Of a stretch of DNA of 64,000 nt, positions 43,701 to 52,056 are shown one piece after another. Within the stretch, counting starts at the first letter, position 1. Every line of letters begins with the position of its first letter. The notes under the pieces were generated by a model. The model searched no databases and was not told the DNA's origin. It saw only the letters and a program-made list of their open reading frames with translations. The stretch lies in assembly GCF_006438925.1 (NCBI RefSeq), contig NZ_RCZA01000014.1, forward strand, positions 62,001 through 126,000, in the 5' to 3' direction. The stretch comes from Pseudomonas mandelii (GTDB lineage Bacteria; Pseudomonadota; Gammaproteobacteria; Pseudomonadales; Pseudomonadaceae). Both the position numbers and the translations under genes were made by a program.

Positions 43701-46364
43701 CGTGTAGCCGAGCGCCGAGACATCGATCTTGTCGGCGGTCACGTCGAAATCGAGGATCTGGTCACTGACGCTGGTGGAACTGGTGCGGTAGCTGTCGAGT
43801 GTCGAGGTGTAGCGGAACACATCGGCACCCGCGCCACCGGTGAGTTTGTCCACCCCGGCGCCACCGACCAGGATGTCGTTGCCCGCGCCGCCATTCAGCG
43901 TGTCGTTACCGGCGCCACCGAAGAGTTGTTCGTTGGCAGCGGTGCCGGTCAGCGTGTCGTTGTTCGGCGTGCCGTTGATCACAGTGGGTGAGGCGGGCAC
44001 GTCCTGCACGGCGAGGGTAAAGCTGTCGCTGACGGTGGCGTTGCTGCCGTCGGCCGCGGTGACCTGTATGGAGTAGGTGCCCGATGCGGTATCGCTGGGT
44101 GTGCCGCTGAACGTACGAGTCGCTGCATCGAATGTCAGCCAGCTGGGCAGGGCGCTGCCATTCGCCAGTTTGGCGATGTAGCTGAGGCTGTCGTTATCCG
44201 GATCGGTGAAGCTGGTGGCCGGTACCACGTAGCTGAACGGGGTGTTTTCGGTCGCGTTTTGATCCAGCAACGCCGTTGCCACCACCGGTGCATGGTTGAC
44301 CGTTGGCGAAGTGGCGAAGACGAAATTGGCGCTGGTCAGCTTGTCGACGTAGTTGCCGTTCAGCGTCACTTCAAAGCGGTTGCCATCGGCGTCGGCGGCC
44401 AGGGACTTGATGTAAGTCTTGGTGCCGGCACTGTTGAGCACCAGGGACACAGTGTTGTTCTTGCCATCACCCAAGCCGGTGAAACCTAAGGCCGAGAGGT
44501 CGATCTTGTCGGCGCTGATATCGAAATCGGTGATCACGTCGCTAAGGTTGGCACCGCCGGTGTTGTAGTTGCGGTAGCTGTCCATGCGATTGGTGAACAC
44601 AAAGGTGTCCGCTCCGGCACCACCGGTGAGGGTGTCCATGCCGGCACCGCCGTCGAGCTTGTCGTCGCCCGCGCCGCCACCAAGGCTGTCGTTACCCGCG
44701 AGGCCGAGCAGGGTGTCGGCCGAATCGGTACCCAGCAGCGAGTCGCTGCCGCTGGTACCGGTGACCACCCGATTGAAAATGAAGTTACTGGCGGTCAGAG
44801 TGCTGGCGAGGTTGCCCGAGAGAATCAACTCGAAGCGATTGCCGCTGGCGTCGGCATCGTAGTCCTTGATGTAGGTGCGGTCGTTGCTGGCGCTGTAGCT
44901 GACCTGCAGGGTGCCGCCACGACCATTGCCCAAGCCCGTGAAACCGAGGCCGGCGAGGTCGATCTTGTCCTGGGTGACGTCGAAGTCGGTGATGGTGTCA
45001 TCGAAGCTTGCGGTTGCGTTGCGGTAACTGTCGGACTGAGCGACGAAACGGAACGTATCGGCACCGGTACCGCCGGTGAGTTTGTCGGTGCCTGCACCGC
45101 CCACCAGAATGTCGCCACCGGCCCCGCCATTGATGGTGTCGTTGCCGGCTGCGCCGTAGAAAATCTCGCTGGCGGCACTGCCCAGCAGGGTGTCGTTGCC
45201 AGCCGTACCTTGCACGGTGGTCATCGGCGCCGTGGCACTGGCGTAGCTGCCGTCGCCATAGACCAGCGTCGCGCCCTTGCTGGTGTGGCTGATGGTGTTG
45301 CCAATAATGGCGTTGCGATCGGTGCCGTCTTCATTGCGCTCCGCAACACCGTAGGTCGACAGGTTGCTGCCGCTGATGATGTTGCCCTGGATCGTGTTGT
45401 CGCTGCCGTTGAAGTACTTGCCGGACACGCCCAGGGTGTCGTCGTAGGACTGGATGATGATTTCCGGTACGGGGTTGCCCAGGGAATTGTTGTTGAGCGT
45501 GTTGTCGATGATCTCGACGTGGTTGCTGCCGTAGATGCGGATCCCGGCGCTGGTGTTGTCGTGAATGTCGACGTCGCTGACGGTCACCTCGCTGGACAGC
45601 TTGATCAGCACCCCTTCGGCGCCGTTGCCGTACACCTCGCCACCGGTGATGGTGATGTTGCTGGGGGAGGGGATGTTCTCGCTGCCGCGCTGCACCACGA
45701 TGCCGTTGCCGCCATTGTTGTAGGCAACGTTGTTGGTGAGGGTGAAGTCGTGGGTACTGGTGACGACGTTGAAACCGTGGCGGTCATTGTCGTAGGCGAC
45801 GTTGTTTTCGAAGGTGCTGTCGCTGAGGAAGTCAGCAACGAAGCCGTCCAGGCCATTGCCGTGGGACACGCTGTTCTTGATGACCATGTTGACGGTCTGC
45901 TCGTGGGGGTCGAAACCGTACCCGGAGCAATCCTTGATCTCGACGCTGTCGAGGGTGACGTTGGAGTCGTAGCCTTCCTGGCCGGGAATGAAGCCATTGA
46001 ACCAACCATCGATCTTGCCGGTGGTGTGGTCACGGTTGCCGTCGATGGTGAGGTTGCTGACGCCAAAGTCGTGGGTTTCCTCGCCATAGGCCGAGCGGAT
46101 GACACCCGTGATCTTGGTGTCGGAGCCGTCAGCCACCTTGACGGTGGTTTTGCCCATGCCGTCGCCGTACAGGGAGACGTTGCTCTTGAGCATCAGGCAA
46201 CCGTCGGAGGGTTCCTCGCCTCCCGAAACGATGTAAGTTCCGGTCGGCACATACACCTGCCCCCCACCTGCGGCGGCCGCTGCATCAATCGCACTTTGTA
46301 TTGCCGCGGTGTCGTCTGTGATGCCATCTCCTTTGGCGCCAAAATTTTGAACATTGAAAATCAT
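40749..46364 (-). CDS. Secreted AlgE-type mannuronan C5-epimerase / putative O-acetylesterase with RTX modules (PsmE-like)
   Basis: A 1871-residue modular exoprotein. Residues 1-~380 are an AlgE A-module (parallel beta helix) with catalytic Lys117, Tyr149, Asp152 and His154 (YGFDPHEQ), numbered exactly as in Azotobacter AlgE4. Next come R-module 1 (~381-528), R2 (~528-690), an Ig/cadherin-like domain (~690-790), R3 (~790-950), a second Ig-like domain (~950-1050) and R4 (~1050-1205). A SGNH/sialate-esterase-like domain follows (~1205-1470: [22 protein letters not shown]), then serralysin-type RTX repeats (GGAGNDTL type) and a non-cleaved export signal ending [10 protein letters not shown]. syringae PsmE is a known epimerase plus O-acetylhydrolase of similar plan. 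Start ATG 46364 behind GGAGATAAGCTC. It has no N-terminal signal peptide; the adjacent type I system is the likely exporter. Confidence 0.93.
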   Translation of the reverse strand: MIFNVQNFGAKGDGITDDTAAIQSAIDAAAAAGGGQVYVPTGTYIVSGGEEPSDGCLMLKSNVSLYGDGMGKTTVKVADGSDTKITGVIRSAYGEETHDFGVSNLTIDGNRDHTTGKIDGWFNGFIPGQEGYDSNVTLDSVEIKDCSGYGFDPHEQTVNMVIKNSVSHGNGLDGFVADFLSDSTFENNVAYDNDRHGFNVVTSTHDFTLTNNVAYNNGGNGIVVQRGSENIPSPSNITITGGEVYGNGAEGVLIKLSSEVTVSDVDIHDNTSAGIRIYGSNHVEIIDNTLNNNSLGNPVPEIIIQSYDDTLGVSGKYFNGSDNTIQGNIISGSNLSTYGVAERNEDGTDRNAIIGNTISHTSKGATLVYGDGSYASATAPMTTVQGTAGNDTLLGSAASEIFYGAAGNDTINGGAGGDILVGGAGTDKLTGGTGADTFRFVAQSDSYRNATASFDDTITDFDVTQDKIDLAGLGFTGLGNGRGGTLQVSYSASNDRTYIKDYDADASGNRFELILSGNLASTLTASNFIFNRVVTGTSGSDSLLGTDSADTLLGLAGNDSLGGGAGDDKLDGGAGMDTLTGGAGADTFVFTNRMDSYRNYNTGGANLSDVITDFDISADKIDLSALGFTGLGDGKNNTVSLVLNSAGTKTYIKSLAADADGNRFEVTLNGNYVDKLTSANFVFATSPTVNHAPVVATALLDQNATENTPFSYVVPATSFTDPDNDSLSYIAKLANGSALPSWLTFDAATRTFSGTPSDTASGTYSIQVTAADGSNATVSDSFTLAVQDVPASPTVINGTPNNDTLTGTAANEQLFGGAGNDTLNGGAGNDILVGGAGVDKLTGGAGADVFRYTSTLDSYRTSSTSVSDQILDFDVTADKIDVSALGYTALGNGLNGTLQVTYSASSNRTYLKDLTVDANGNRFELSMAGNLVSSLTASHFVFAGQNAPSNVAPVVAIPLLDQNATENTPFNYTVTHDSFTDADQDALIYTATLADGSALPAWLSFNATSLTFTGTPISTASGNYNVLVKATDPSGASVSDSFALAVADAPANTIAGTNNAETLNGTAGADLILGLGGNDTIKAGTGADIVDGGAGRDSMYGGDGADAFRYTNVLDSYRDYDTGGITATDTIYDFTAGVDKIDVSGLGFVGLGDGSNHTLYMTLNAAGDKTYIKSADADADGNRFEIALNGNYLNTLTASDFVFGERAQQDILYLPTLGQSNARLLRMTEDDDQSGTSMLVKDLDRYTPYDVRSQFTDADGNGIDIAVGGSTVNGLSTMGAEELKLCWWLTDTNQPGPALLRAVALLGDQLTELQSIDNVTMGIIWGQGEEAAQEIGRATDKTAAAAAYKDATLKVFDYLHAQFGNFSVYMMETGHYQEDAARARGYSEEKIASIVSGVGYVRAVQEAIAAERTDVKLAVDYTDLPLRYEVDPLVYPDDVWHLHEESAEIVGQRLADYIADDLGFQGNPSDNNSAQAIFDNAQNQGGVISGTDQADTLVGSSGNDTLDGDLGADSMTGGDGNDIYVVDNASDSVTETNTSPSQIDTVQASVSWTLGANLENLVLTGVSDIDGTGNELRNFITGNAAANVLNGAAGADSMSGGDGNDTYYVDNADDTVIETNSNAVPGGIESVHSRLAAYTLSNNVEQLYIDSTGAANGTGNALDNTLFAGAGNNVLDGRDGIDTVSYERALSGVTVNLSTSAQQNTVGSGLDTLKFFENLTGSAYADSLSGNSAANVLNGGAGNDTLVGGSGDDRLIGGAGTDNLTGGTGADTYAFGALSDMGVGALRDVISGFKTTEGDHLDLTGLDANPLTATVDAFTFIGSNAFDPANATGQLRFADGILYGSVNADATPEFEFELVGVKELHASDFTA

Positions 46365-46913
46365 GAGCTTATCTCCGTATCGGGCTAAAACCTCGGAAGA
46401 TGCCAATATTCCATCGACAGCCACGGTGTTAGGGCCCAACGAAGCGCAAAAGTTGTGACCACATATCGGGGAAGTGTCAAAAAACCGCACTAACTGATCA
46501 GCGGTTGTGAGGTGTTTCGAGACAGTAACGTTCTGTTGACGCCCGCTCAGTAAGCGAACAAGCCCGCGCCCACGGGTTCCGCGGTTATCGACGTCGAGAT
46601 CGAGAAGCCTTTTTCCATCAGGCTGGCGTCGCGCTCGAAAGCCCAGCTGCCGCAAAAAGAAAAATTGAACTGAACCTTCAGAACTGGCTTGTCTCGCAAC
46701 ACTCGACCGTTGAGCGGTTGAAGGCGATAGCGGGTAAAGGCATCGACATTCGCGCCGATAAGTTCAACAAGTACATTACTGACTGATCCTGCCAACAGTC
46801 CGGGGCTGAATGCGAGGAATCACTCGACTCAGGGAGCATTTTCAACGCATGTGTTTTAAAGCCTGCGTCGTCCCCTGTGCTAGCCCGTAGCCGTTGTACC
46901 GCCTGGAAGCCCT
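46365..46913. other. Intergenic region between epimerase and GGDEF-EAL genes
   Basis: About 550 bp holding the divergent promoters of the epimerase (minus) and the c-di-GMP enzyme (plus). An 82-codon frame on the minus strand (46547-46795, TTG start) has no ribosome site and no recognised family, so I do not call it. I see no clear sigma-factor consensus that I can defend. Confidence 0.5.
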
Positions 46914-49523
46914 ATGAAAAACAAGCCTCTCGACCCTCTGCCGCAGATGCGAACCTCCAATCTTTCCCTGACCCGCATTTCTTTGATGGCTTTCTCTTGT
47001 CTGTTGTTGTCGATCTTCCTGTTGGCCAGCACCTTGATTGTTTACATCGCCTTCGAGCAAAACCAGGACGACGAGCGCCGCAGTCGCTTTTATACGGAAA
47101 AGGCCGTGCAGGCCCTGGAGAAGTCGGTTCTTTTGACGATCAAGGACTACGCATTCTGGGGCGATGCCTACGAGCACCTGCACAGGAAGGTGGATATCGA
47201 CTGGGCATTTGTCCGGCAGAATGCCGGCTCGTCGCTGTTTAAGGATTTCGGGTTTGAGGGCGTGTTTGTGATCGATCCGACCGATCGTACGGTGTACTCG
47301 GTCATCAATGGGCAGCTGGAATCGGTCACCGCTGAAGACTGGCTGAAACAACCCATCACCGCGCTCATCGAACGTGCACGCATTGATGTCGAAAGCGAAA
47401 CACCCATCAAGGCGTTTCTCGATGTTGACGGCACCCCGGTGTTGGTCGCTGCCGCGCCCCTGACGCCTGGCACCAACCTCCAGGTCGAAACGGATGACAG
47501 GCCAGCCTCAATACTGTTGTTCGTCTCCAGGCTCGATGCTGCCCGATTGAGCACCATGGCCAGTGATTTCGGGATTGCTCAATTGCGCGTGGCCTCAGGT
47601 GATAGTGCAGCGCTCGGCACATCATTTTTGCGCCTAGGGGAAACCGGTACGGCGGGCACCCTGCAGTGGACACCGGCGCAACCGGGGCATCGGTTGATGA
47701 CCGTGGTGTTGCCGCTGATCGGTATAGCGGGGCTGATTATCGGTCTAATGACCTGGCTTTTTCAGCGCCGTACCACGGCGGCTGCGCAAGTGATGGATGC
47801 CAGTTACACCTCCCTGCAGGTCAGTCGAACGGCGTTGGCGGCCAGTGAGGCTCGGTTTCGTGATGTCGCCGAAGCATCCTCCGACTGGATTTGGGAAATC
47901 GATACCGGGTTGCGCTTCACCTACCTGTCAGAGCGTTTCGAAACCGTGACGGGACTGCGCAGGGCCGAGTGCCTTGGTCGTCCTATCGATGACTTGCTGG
48001 TGTCTGATCAGGGCCCACTTTCCCAGTGGTTGAAAAACCACTCGCGACGGGCCAACGCCATCTTGCAATGCAGTTATCTGTCAGGGGACGGGCAAGCCAG
48101 GATTTTCCGTCTTTCCGTGCGGGAGATGGAGGGGCTGGGCTATCGCGGCACGGCCAGCGATATCACCGAAGAAGTGGCGGCCCGCCGACGGATCGAATAC
48201 CTGTCGCAACACGATGCGCTGACGGGCCTGGCGAATCGCGCCCGTATGCAGGAATTCCTCGATGGCAAACTCAAGGCTGCGCCGACCCTGAGTGATCCGT
48301 TGGTCATGCTCAGCGTCGACCTGGATCGCTTCAAACCGGTGAATGATTTGCTCGGGCATGCCGCAGGCGATCAGGTGCTCAACGAGGTCTCCAAAAGGCT
48401 GGGGCAGTGCTTGCGCTCAGATGACCTGGTCGCGCGAATCGGTGGCGATGAGTTTGTGCTGGTGGTGGCGAATATGGTTACTCAGGATGAGGTCGAGCAC
48501 CTGTGCCAGCGCCTGATCGACTGCATCGAACAGCCGTTCCAGATTGATGAGCATGAGGTGTTTATCAGTGCCAGCATCGGCATTGCCATGGCACCGGCTG
48601 ACGCCACCCTGGCCGACGAGTTGCTGCGCTATGCCGACATTGCGCTGTATGAAGCCAAGGATGCAGGACGCAATACCTGGCGTTTTTACGCGGGCGACAT
48701 GAATGCTCGAATCCTCGATCGTCGTCAGTTGGAAAGCGATCTGCGTCACGCGATCAAACATGATGAGTTGCGTCTGCACTTTCAGCCGCGCTATCAGATT
48801 GCAGGCAGGGTCATGGCCGGTGCCGAAGCGCTGGTACGCTGGGAGCACCCGGTGAGAGGGCTATTGTCGCCCGACGTTTTCATTCCCATTGCGGAAGAAA
48901 CCGGGTTGATTCTGCCGCTGAGCAACTGGGTGCTGCACACCGCTTGCAGGGCCGCGTCTGCCTGGCCCGAAGAGCTCTTTGTCTCGGTGAACCTGTCGCC
49001 GACAGAGTTTCAGCGTGGGCAGCTGGTGTCCAGGGTTCAGGCGGTGTTGGCGCAGACCGGTTTGAATCCGGCCCGGCTGGAATTGGAACTGACTGAGAAT
49101 GTCATGCTGGACGACGCCAAGGGCGCACTGCAGATCATGCACGACTTGAAAGCCTTGGGTGTCCGCCTGGCAATGGACGATTTCGGCACTGGGTACTCGT
49201 CATTGAGCTACCTGCGTTCATTTCCTTTCGACGGGTTGAAGATTGATCGCAGCTTTATTTCCGGGCTGTCCGCCAGCGGTGATGATCAGTCGATCATCGA
49301 GGCCATCGTCGGGCTGGGCAGGGCACTGTCGCTGACAGTCACGGCGGAGGGGGTGGAAACGATCGAGCAACTTCAGGCCTTGCAGGATGCCCGGTGCGAT
49401 GAGGTTCAAGGGTATTTCTTGAGCCGGCCTATGGATGCGCAGGCGATTGGACACTTGATTGGCGTCCACGCGAAGCATTCAGGGCTGCGAACGCTGGCCG
49501 AAAGCGCTTGCGCTGAAAGTTAA
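46914..49523 (+). CDS. Membrane c-di-GMP enzyme: CHASE4-PAS-GGDEF-EAL
   Basis: An 869-residue inner-membrane sensor. Span 1 is at ~24-45 (LMAFSCLLLSIFLLASTLIV), a CHASE4-like periplasmic domain at ~50-255 (FWGDAYEHL), span 2 at ~258-280, PAS at ~310-430 (RFRDVAEASSDWIWEIDTG), GGDEF at ~440-600 and EAL at ~620-855. The cyclase motif is intact (RIGGDEF) and so is the inhibitory I-site (RSDD, five residues before GGDEF). The phosphodiesterase motifs are intact too (GAEALVRW, TENVM, DDFGTGYSSL). It could make or break c-di-GMP. It lies between the epimerase and an NfrB-type exopolysaccharide operon with a predicted c-di-GMP-binding synthase, so local control is a good inference. Confidence 0.92.
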   Translation: MKNKPLDPLPQMRTSNLSLTRISLMAFSCLLLSIFLLASTLIVYIAFEQNQDDERRSRFYTEKAVQALEKSVLLTIKDYAFWGDAYEHLHRKVDIDWAFVRQNAGSSLFKDFGFEGVFVIDPTDRTVYSVINGQLESVTAEDWLKQPITALIERARIDVESETPIKAFLDVDGTPVLVAAAPLTPGTNLQVETDDRPASILLFVSRLDAARLSTMASDFGIAQLRVASGDSAALGTSFLRLGETGTAGTLQWTPAQPGHRLMTVVLPLIGIAGLIIGLMTWLFQRRTTAAAQVMDASYTSLQVSRTALAASEARFRDVAEASSDWIWEIDTGLRFTYLSERFETVTGLRRAECLGRPIDDLLVSDQGPLSQWLKNHSRRANAILQCSYLSGDGQARIFRLSVREMEGLGYRGTASDITEEVAARRRIEYLSQHDALTGLANRARMQEFLDGKLKAAPTLSDPLVMLSVDLDRFKPVNDLLGHAAGDQVLNEVSKRLGQCLRSDDLVARIGGDEFVLVVANMVTQDEVEHLCQRLIDCIEQPFQIDEHEVFISASIGIAMAPADATLADELLRYADIALYEAKDAGRNTWRFYAGDMNARILDRRQLESDLRHAIKHDELRLHFQPRYQIAGRVMAGAEALVRWEHPVRGLLSPDVFIPIAEETGLILPLSNWVLHTACRAASAWPEELFVSVNLSPTEFQRGQLVSRVQAVLAQTGLNPARLELELTENVMLDDAKGALQIMHDLKALGVRLAMDDFGTGYSSLSYLRSFPFDGLKIDRSFISGLSASGDDQSIIEAIVGLGRALSLTVTAEGVETIEQLQALQDARCDEVQGYFLSRPMDAQAIGHLIGVHAKHSGLRTLAESACAES

Positions 49524-49542
49524 CACCTCATCTGCACACGCT

Positions 49543-50412
49543 TTACTGCACCAGTTGATCGACCAGCGCTGGCGTCACGTAGTGCGGCCCGTCGAACAGG
49601 TAGAGCGGATATCCGTCATAGGCCGCCAGTTGCGGTTTGAGCTCGGCTGCGGTCGCGGAGCGGAAGCCGCCACCAAAGTTGGGGCGGAAGGCTTCGACGA
49701 TGATCCGCACGCGATCTTTGCCCAGGCGGTGGCTCAGGGCGTCGGCGTAGGTTCGCGCGACCGGTGCAGTGCGGGCGTACACGCCGACACCGTCCTGGAA
49801 GAACACGCCGATGTCATCCGGCAGCCATTGTTTGAGCCATTCGGCGGTGGCGACGGGGCCGATATTGGCACCGTCATAAACGCTGATCCACAACGGTCGC
49901 GGCAGCTTGGCCAGCAGCGCGGGCAGTTCTTTGGCACGGGTCCAGCTGGGGTCGACTTCCGCCGGGAAATACCAGCCGGTCACGTGTAACGGCGTAGGCA
50001 ATTTGGCGATCCGTTCCGAGACGGCGGCCAGCTGTTCGATGTTGTCCCGTGAGCGGTTCTCGCTGAAATAACCCGCCAGCCCCAGGATCACGTCCTGCGC
50101 CCAGGGTGCCTTGGCAATGCGCGCCCAATCGGGCAGCACCGGTACGGCGGGCAGGCCGGTACCGGGAACGAAGGCCTGATCGTCGACGACTGTCCATTGC
50201 ACCAGCAACTCACGCGCACCCAGTTTTTCCCAGTGTCCGCTGATACCGACGGTCTTGTTGTCCGGCTGCCAGACGATGCCGACAATCCCCGGGGCCAGGG
50301 CTTTGGTCTTCGTCACGTAGAACATGCTGGTGCCTACGCTGACGGTGACGGTGACGGCAAACAACAGGGCCACAACGGTCGCGCGACTGGCGGTGTAGCC
50401 GAAAATATTCAC
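49543..50412 (-). CDS. DUF4434-like TIM-barrel glycosidase-like protein, last gene of EPS operon
   Basis: A 289-residue exported or membrane-anchored protein. An N-terminal hydrophobic segment (TVVALLFAVTVTVSVGTSMF) is followed by a barrel-like domain with GIVWQPDNKTVGISGHWEKLG, HVTGWYFPAEVDPSW (acidic residue after a strand), LWISVYDGANIG, IGVFFQDGVGVYA and LYLFDGPHYV, a pattern close to DUF4434 (predicted glycoside hydrolases). I choose GTG 50412, which overlaps the preceding stop as GTGA; an ATG ten codons earlier would overlap by 34 bases. It may trim or release the polymer, as hydrolases in alginate, Pel and Psl operons do. The assignment is tentative. Confidence 0.7.
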   Translation of the reverse strand: MNIFGYTASRATVVALLFAVTVTVSVGTSMFYVTKTKALAPGIVGIVWQPDNKTVGISGHWEKLGARELLVQWTVVDDQAFVPGTGLPAVPVLPDWARIAKAPWAQDVILGLAGYFSENRSRDNIEQLAAVSERIAKLPTPLHVTGWYFPAEVDPSWTRAKELPALLAKLPRPLWISVYDGANIGPVATAEWLKQWLPDDIGVFFQDGVGVYARTAPVARTYADALSHRLGKDRVRIIVEAFRPNFGGGFRSATAAELKPQLAAYDGYPLYLFDGPHYVTPALVDQLVQ

Positions 50413-51398
50413 GGAAGTGCCTTTTGGATACGTTGATGCCATTGGCTCAGCGAGGTGACACCTTTGGCGTTCCAGTTGGCCGCCGCATCAGGTCCAAGGT
50501 GGAACTGGCCCTCGTTGAATTGCCAGACGATCACTTGCGGCTTGTGTTCGGCAAAATCCGCCGACTCCAGGTATTGCAGCAGCGTAGCCCACGGGCCGAC
50601 GTCGCCGGGGTTCCAGGTCAGTGCGACGGGACGGTCCAAGGCATTTGAGAGCTTCTGCGTAAAACCCAGGTAAGGCTGGACAAAGCTGTTGCCGATCACT
50701 TGGACCGGTGCCGGCGCATCGTCGATCAGCAATTCGTTTTCGGCCTGATGGCGAACGGTGTAGATGTCGCGACCAATCGCCTTGCGCTTGATCGCTGGCA
50801 GAAAATTACTGGCCAGGTCGCCGAACGCGCGTCTGTCGAACCATTGGCCCAGCACCACGCCTCCACCAGGGTCACCTTGCAGGCGATAGCGCTCGGTAAT
50901 CAGTTGCGCCGTGGCGTCCGCGGTGTTTTCGGCGCTCCAGGCTGTCCAGTGGTAGTCGGCGCGGTAAAACGCGATCTGTTTGCCTTGCTCGGTCCGTTGC
51001 AGGATCGGCTTGATATTCAGTGTGGTCAGACCTGCTTGGGTCAAGTCGTTTTGCAGGTGGTCATGACGCTGCATCACGGCCACGCTTAAGGGTTGGTCGA
51101 CGGGTAGGCGTTGAGCATAAAACGGCGCTTTCATCGGCACCACCAGCACAACCAGCCCAATGTGTTCGCGCTGAAGTTGCTGCTGGAGTTCCCTGACCAG
51201 TGCAATGCTGCGGGCAGTGCCGGTGTTGTCGACCTTGCTCAGGCTTTCCCAGGCCGGGAATAACCAGCCACCGTTGCCGGTGATCACCGCCGAGGCCGCT
51301 TGAACACCGGTGCCTGACAGGCTCGACAGCAGGCCAGCGATCAGGGCGGGCATCGACAATCGACGGATAAAACGTTCGGGTCTGGATTGAAGGTTCAT
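50409..51398 (-). CDS. AlgJ/AlgX-like SGNH O-acetyltransferase (periplasmic)
   Basis: A 329-residue exported protein with a signal peptide (cleavage near GVQAASAV). The AlgX/AlgJ SGNH core is recognisable: GNGGWLFPAWES near the N-terminus, the DxH pair Asp148-His150 in RADYHWTAWS, and the nucleophile Ser238 in VIGNSFVQPY (GNSF in place of GDSF). In alginate, AlgJ and AlgX move acetyl groups to the polymer in the periplasm. Both junctions overlap by 4 bases (with the AlgF-like gene and the DUF4434-like gene), so it is tightly coupled in the operon. No MBOAT acetyl-donor protein is encoded nearby. Confidence 0.82.
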   Translation of the reverse strand: MNLQSRPERFIRRLSMPALIAGLLSSLSGTGVQAASAVITGNGGWLFPAWESLSKVDNTGTARSIALVRELQQQLQREHIGLVVLVVPMKAPFYAQRLPVDQPLSVAVMQRHDHLQNDLTQAGLTTLNIKPILQRTEQGKQIAFYRADYHWTAWSAENTADATAQLITERYRLQGDPGGGVVLGQWFDRRAFGDLASNFLPAIKRKAIGRDIYTVRHQAENELLIDDAPAPVQVIGNSFVQPYLGFTQKLSNALDRPVALTWNPGDVGPWATLLQYLESADFAEHKPQVIVWQFNEGQFHLGPDAAANWNAKGVTSLSQWHQRIQKALP

Positions 51399-52048
51399 GG
51401 GGCGGTCTGATCGACAAGGCCAATCAGCCGTGGAGCCTGGCGGGAGCCGATCAGGAACAGGCTATAACGATCCCCGGCTTTGAAGGGCGCCAGCTTCAAC
51501 GGCAGGCTCGCGTTCTCATTGCAGTTGGCAACCAGCGTCGCCTGCACCGGGTTGATCGTGCGCTGGGCTTGTCCGTTGAACGGCAGCTGGTTGAACACAG
51601 GAGCACCGTTGGCGAGTTTGACCTCGGCCTTTTCGCAACCGTTGGCCAGGTTGTAGACATTGAGTTCGGCGCGCAGGTCTTTACCGCGCAGCGGTGGGTC
51701 GATGACCAGGCGTGGCGCCCGTGCCGGGTCGCTGTCGAGAATCAGCGTGACCCACGCACTTTTTGGTGCGCTGAGGCCTTTTATCTCGCGACCATTGACG
51801 GTCACGTGCAACGGCTGTCGCGAGTCCACGACCTGAAAGGGACTGGCCACTGCGGTCTGTGCGGCAAGGGCAAAACCCGGGCCTTGGCCCACGTGGACCT
51901 GCATGGCGGTATCACCGGGATTGACCACTCGCACCCAGGCGGAACCCTCGGGCAGTTTTGGCGCATACAGCTGGGCGATTTCAGGGGCGGCCTGTGCCCA
52001 CATCGGGACCAGGCCAAGACCTAGCCACAAACACATTCGAACGTTCAT
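51395..52048 (-). CDS. AlgF-like periplasmic acetylation protein
   Basis: A 217-residue exported protein with a signal peptide (MNVRMCLWLGLGLVPMWAQA, then APEIAQLY). It resembles AlgF: LYAPKLPEGSAWVRVVNPGDTAMQVHVG opens a pair of beta-sandwich domains, and a lone Cys pair is present (GCEKAEV and ANCNENAS). AlgF is a periplasmic partner of AlgJ and AlgX in alginate O-acetylation. The start is set at 52048 behind GAGGACTTGC, 8 bases after the NfrA-like stop. Overlap with the AlgJ/X-like start (ATGA) supports joint function. Confidence 0.8.
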   Translation of the reverse strand: MNVRMCLWLGLGLVPMWAQAAPEIAQLYAPKLPEGSAWVRVVNPGDTAMQVHVGQGPGFALAAQTAVASPFQVVDSRQPLHVTVNGREIKGLSAPKSAWVTLILDSDPARAPRLVIDPPLRGKDLRAELNVYNLANGCEKAEVKLANGAPVFNQLPFNGQAQRTINPVQATLVANCNENASLPLKLAPFKAGDRYSLFLIGSRQAPRLIGLVDQTAP

Positions 52049-52056
52049 GCAAGTCC

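Noticed and set aside
35161-46364. Possible mobile island boundaries around the secretion/epimerase genes
   Set aside because: No integrase, tRNA, direct repeats or insertion sequence seen at either side; REP arrays alone do not mark an island.
46547-46795. An 82-codon minus-strand frame between the epimerase and GGDEF-EAL genes
   Set aside because: It would start with TTG, has no ribosome site and no recognised family. It may be chance or a relic.
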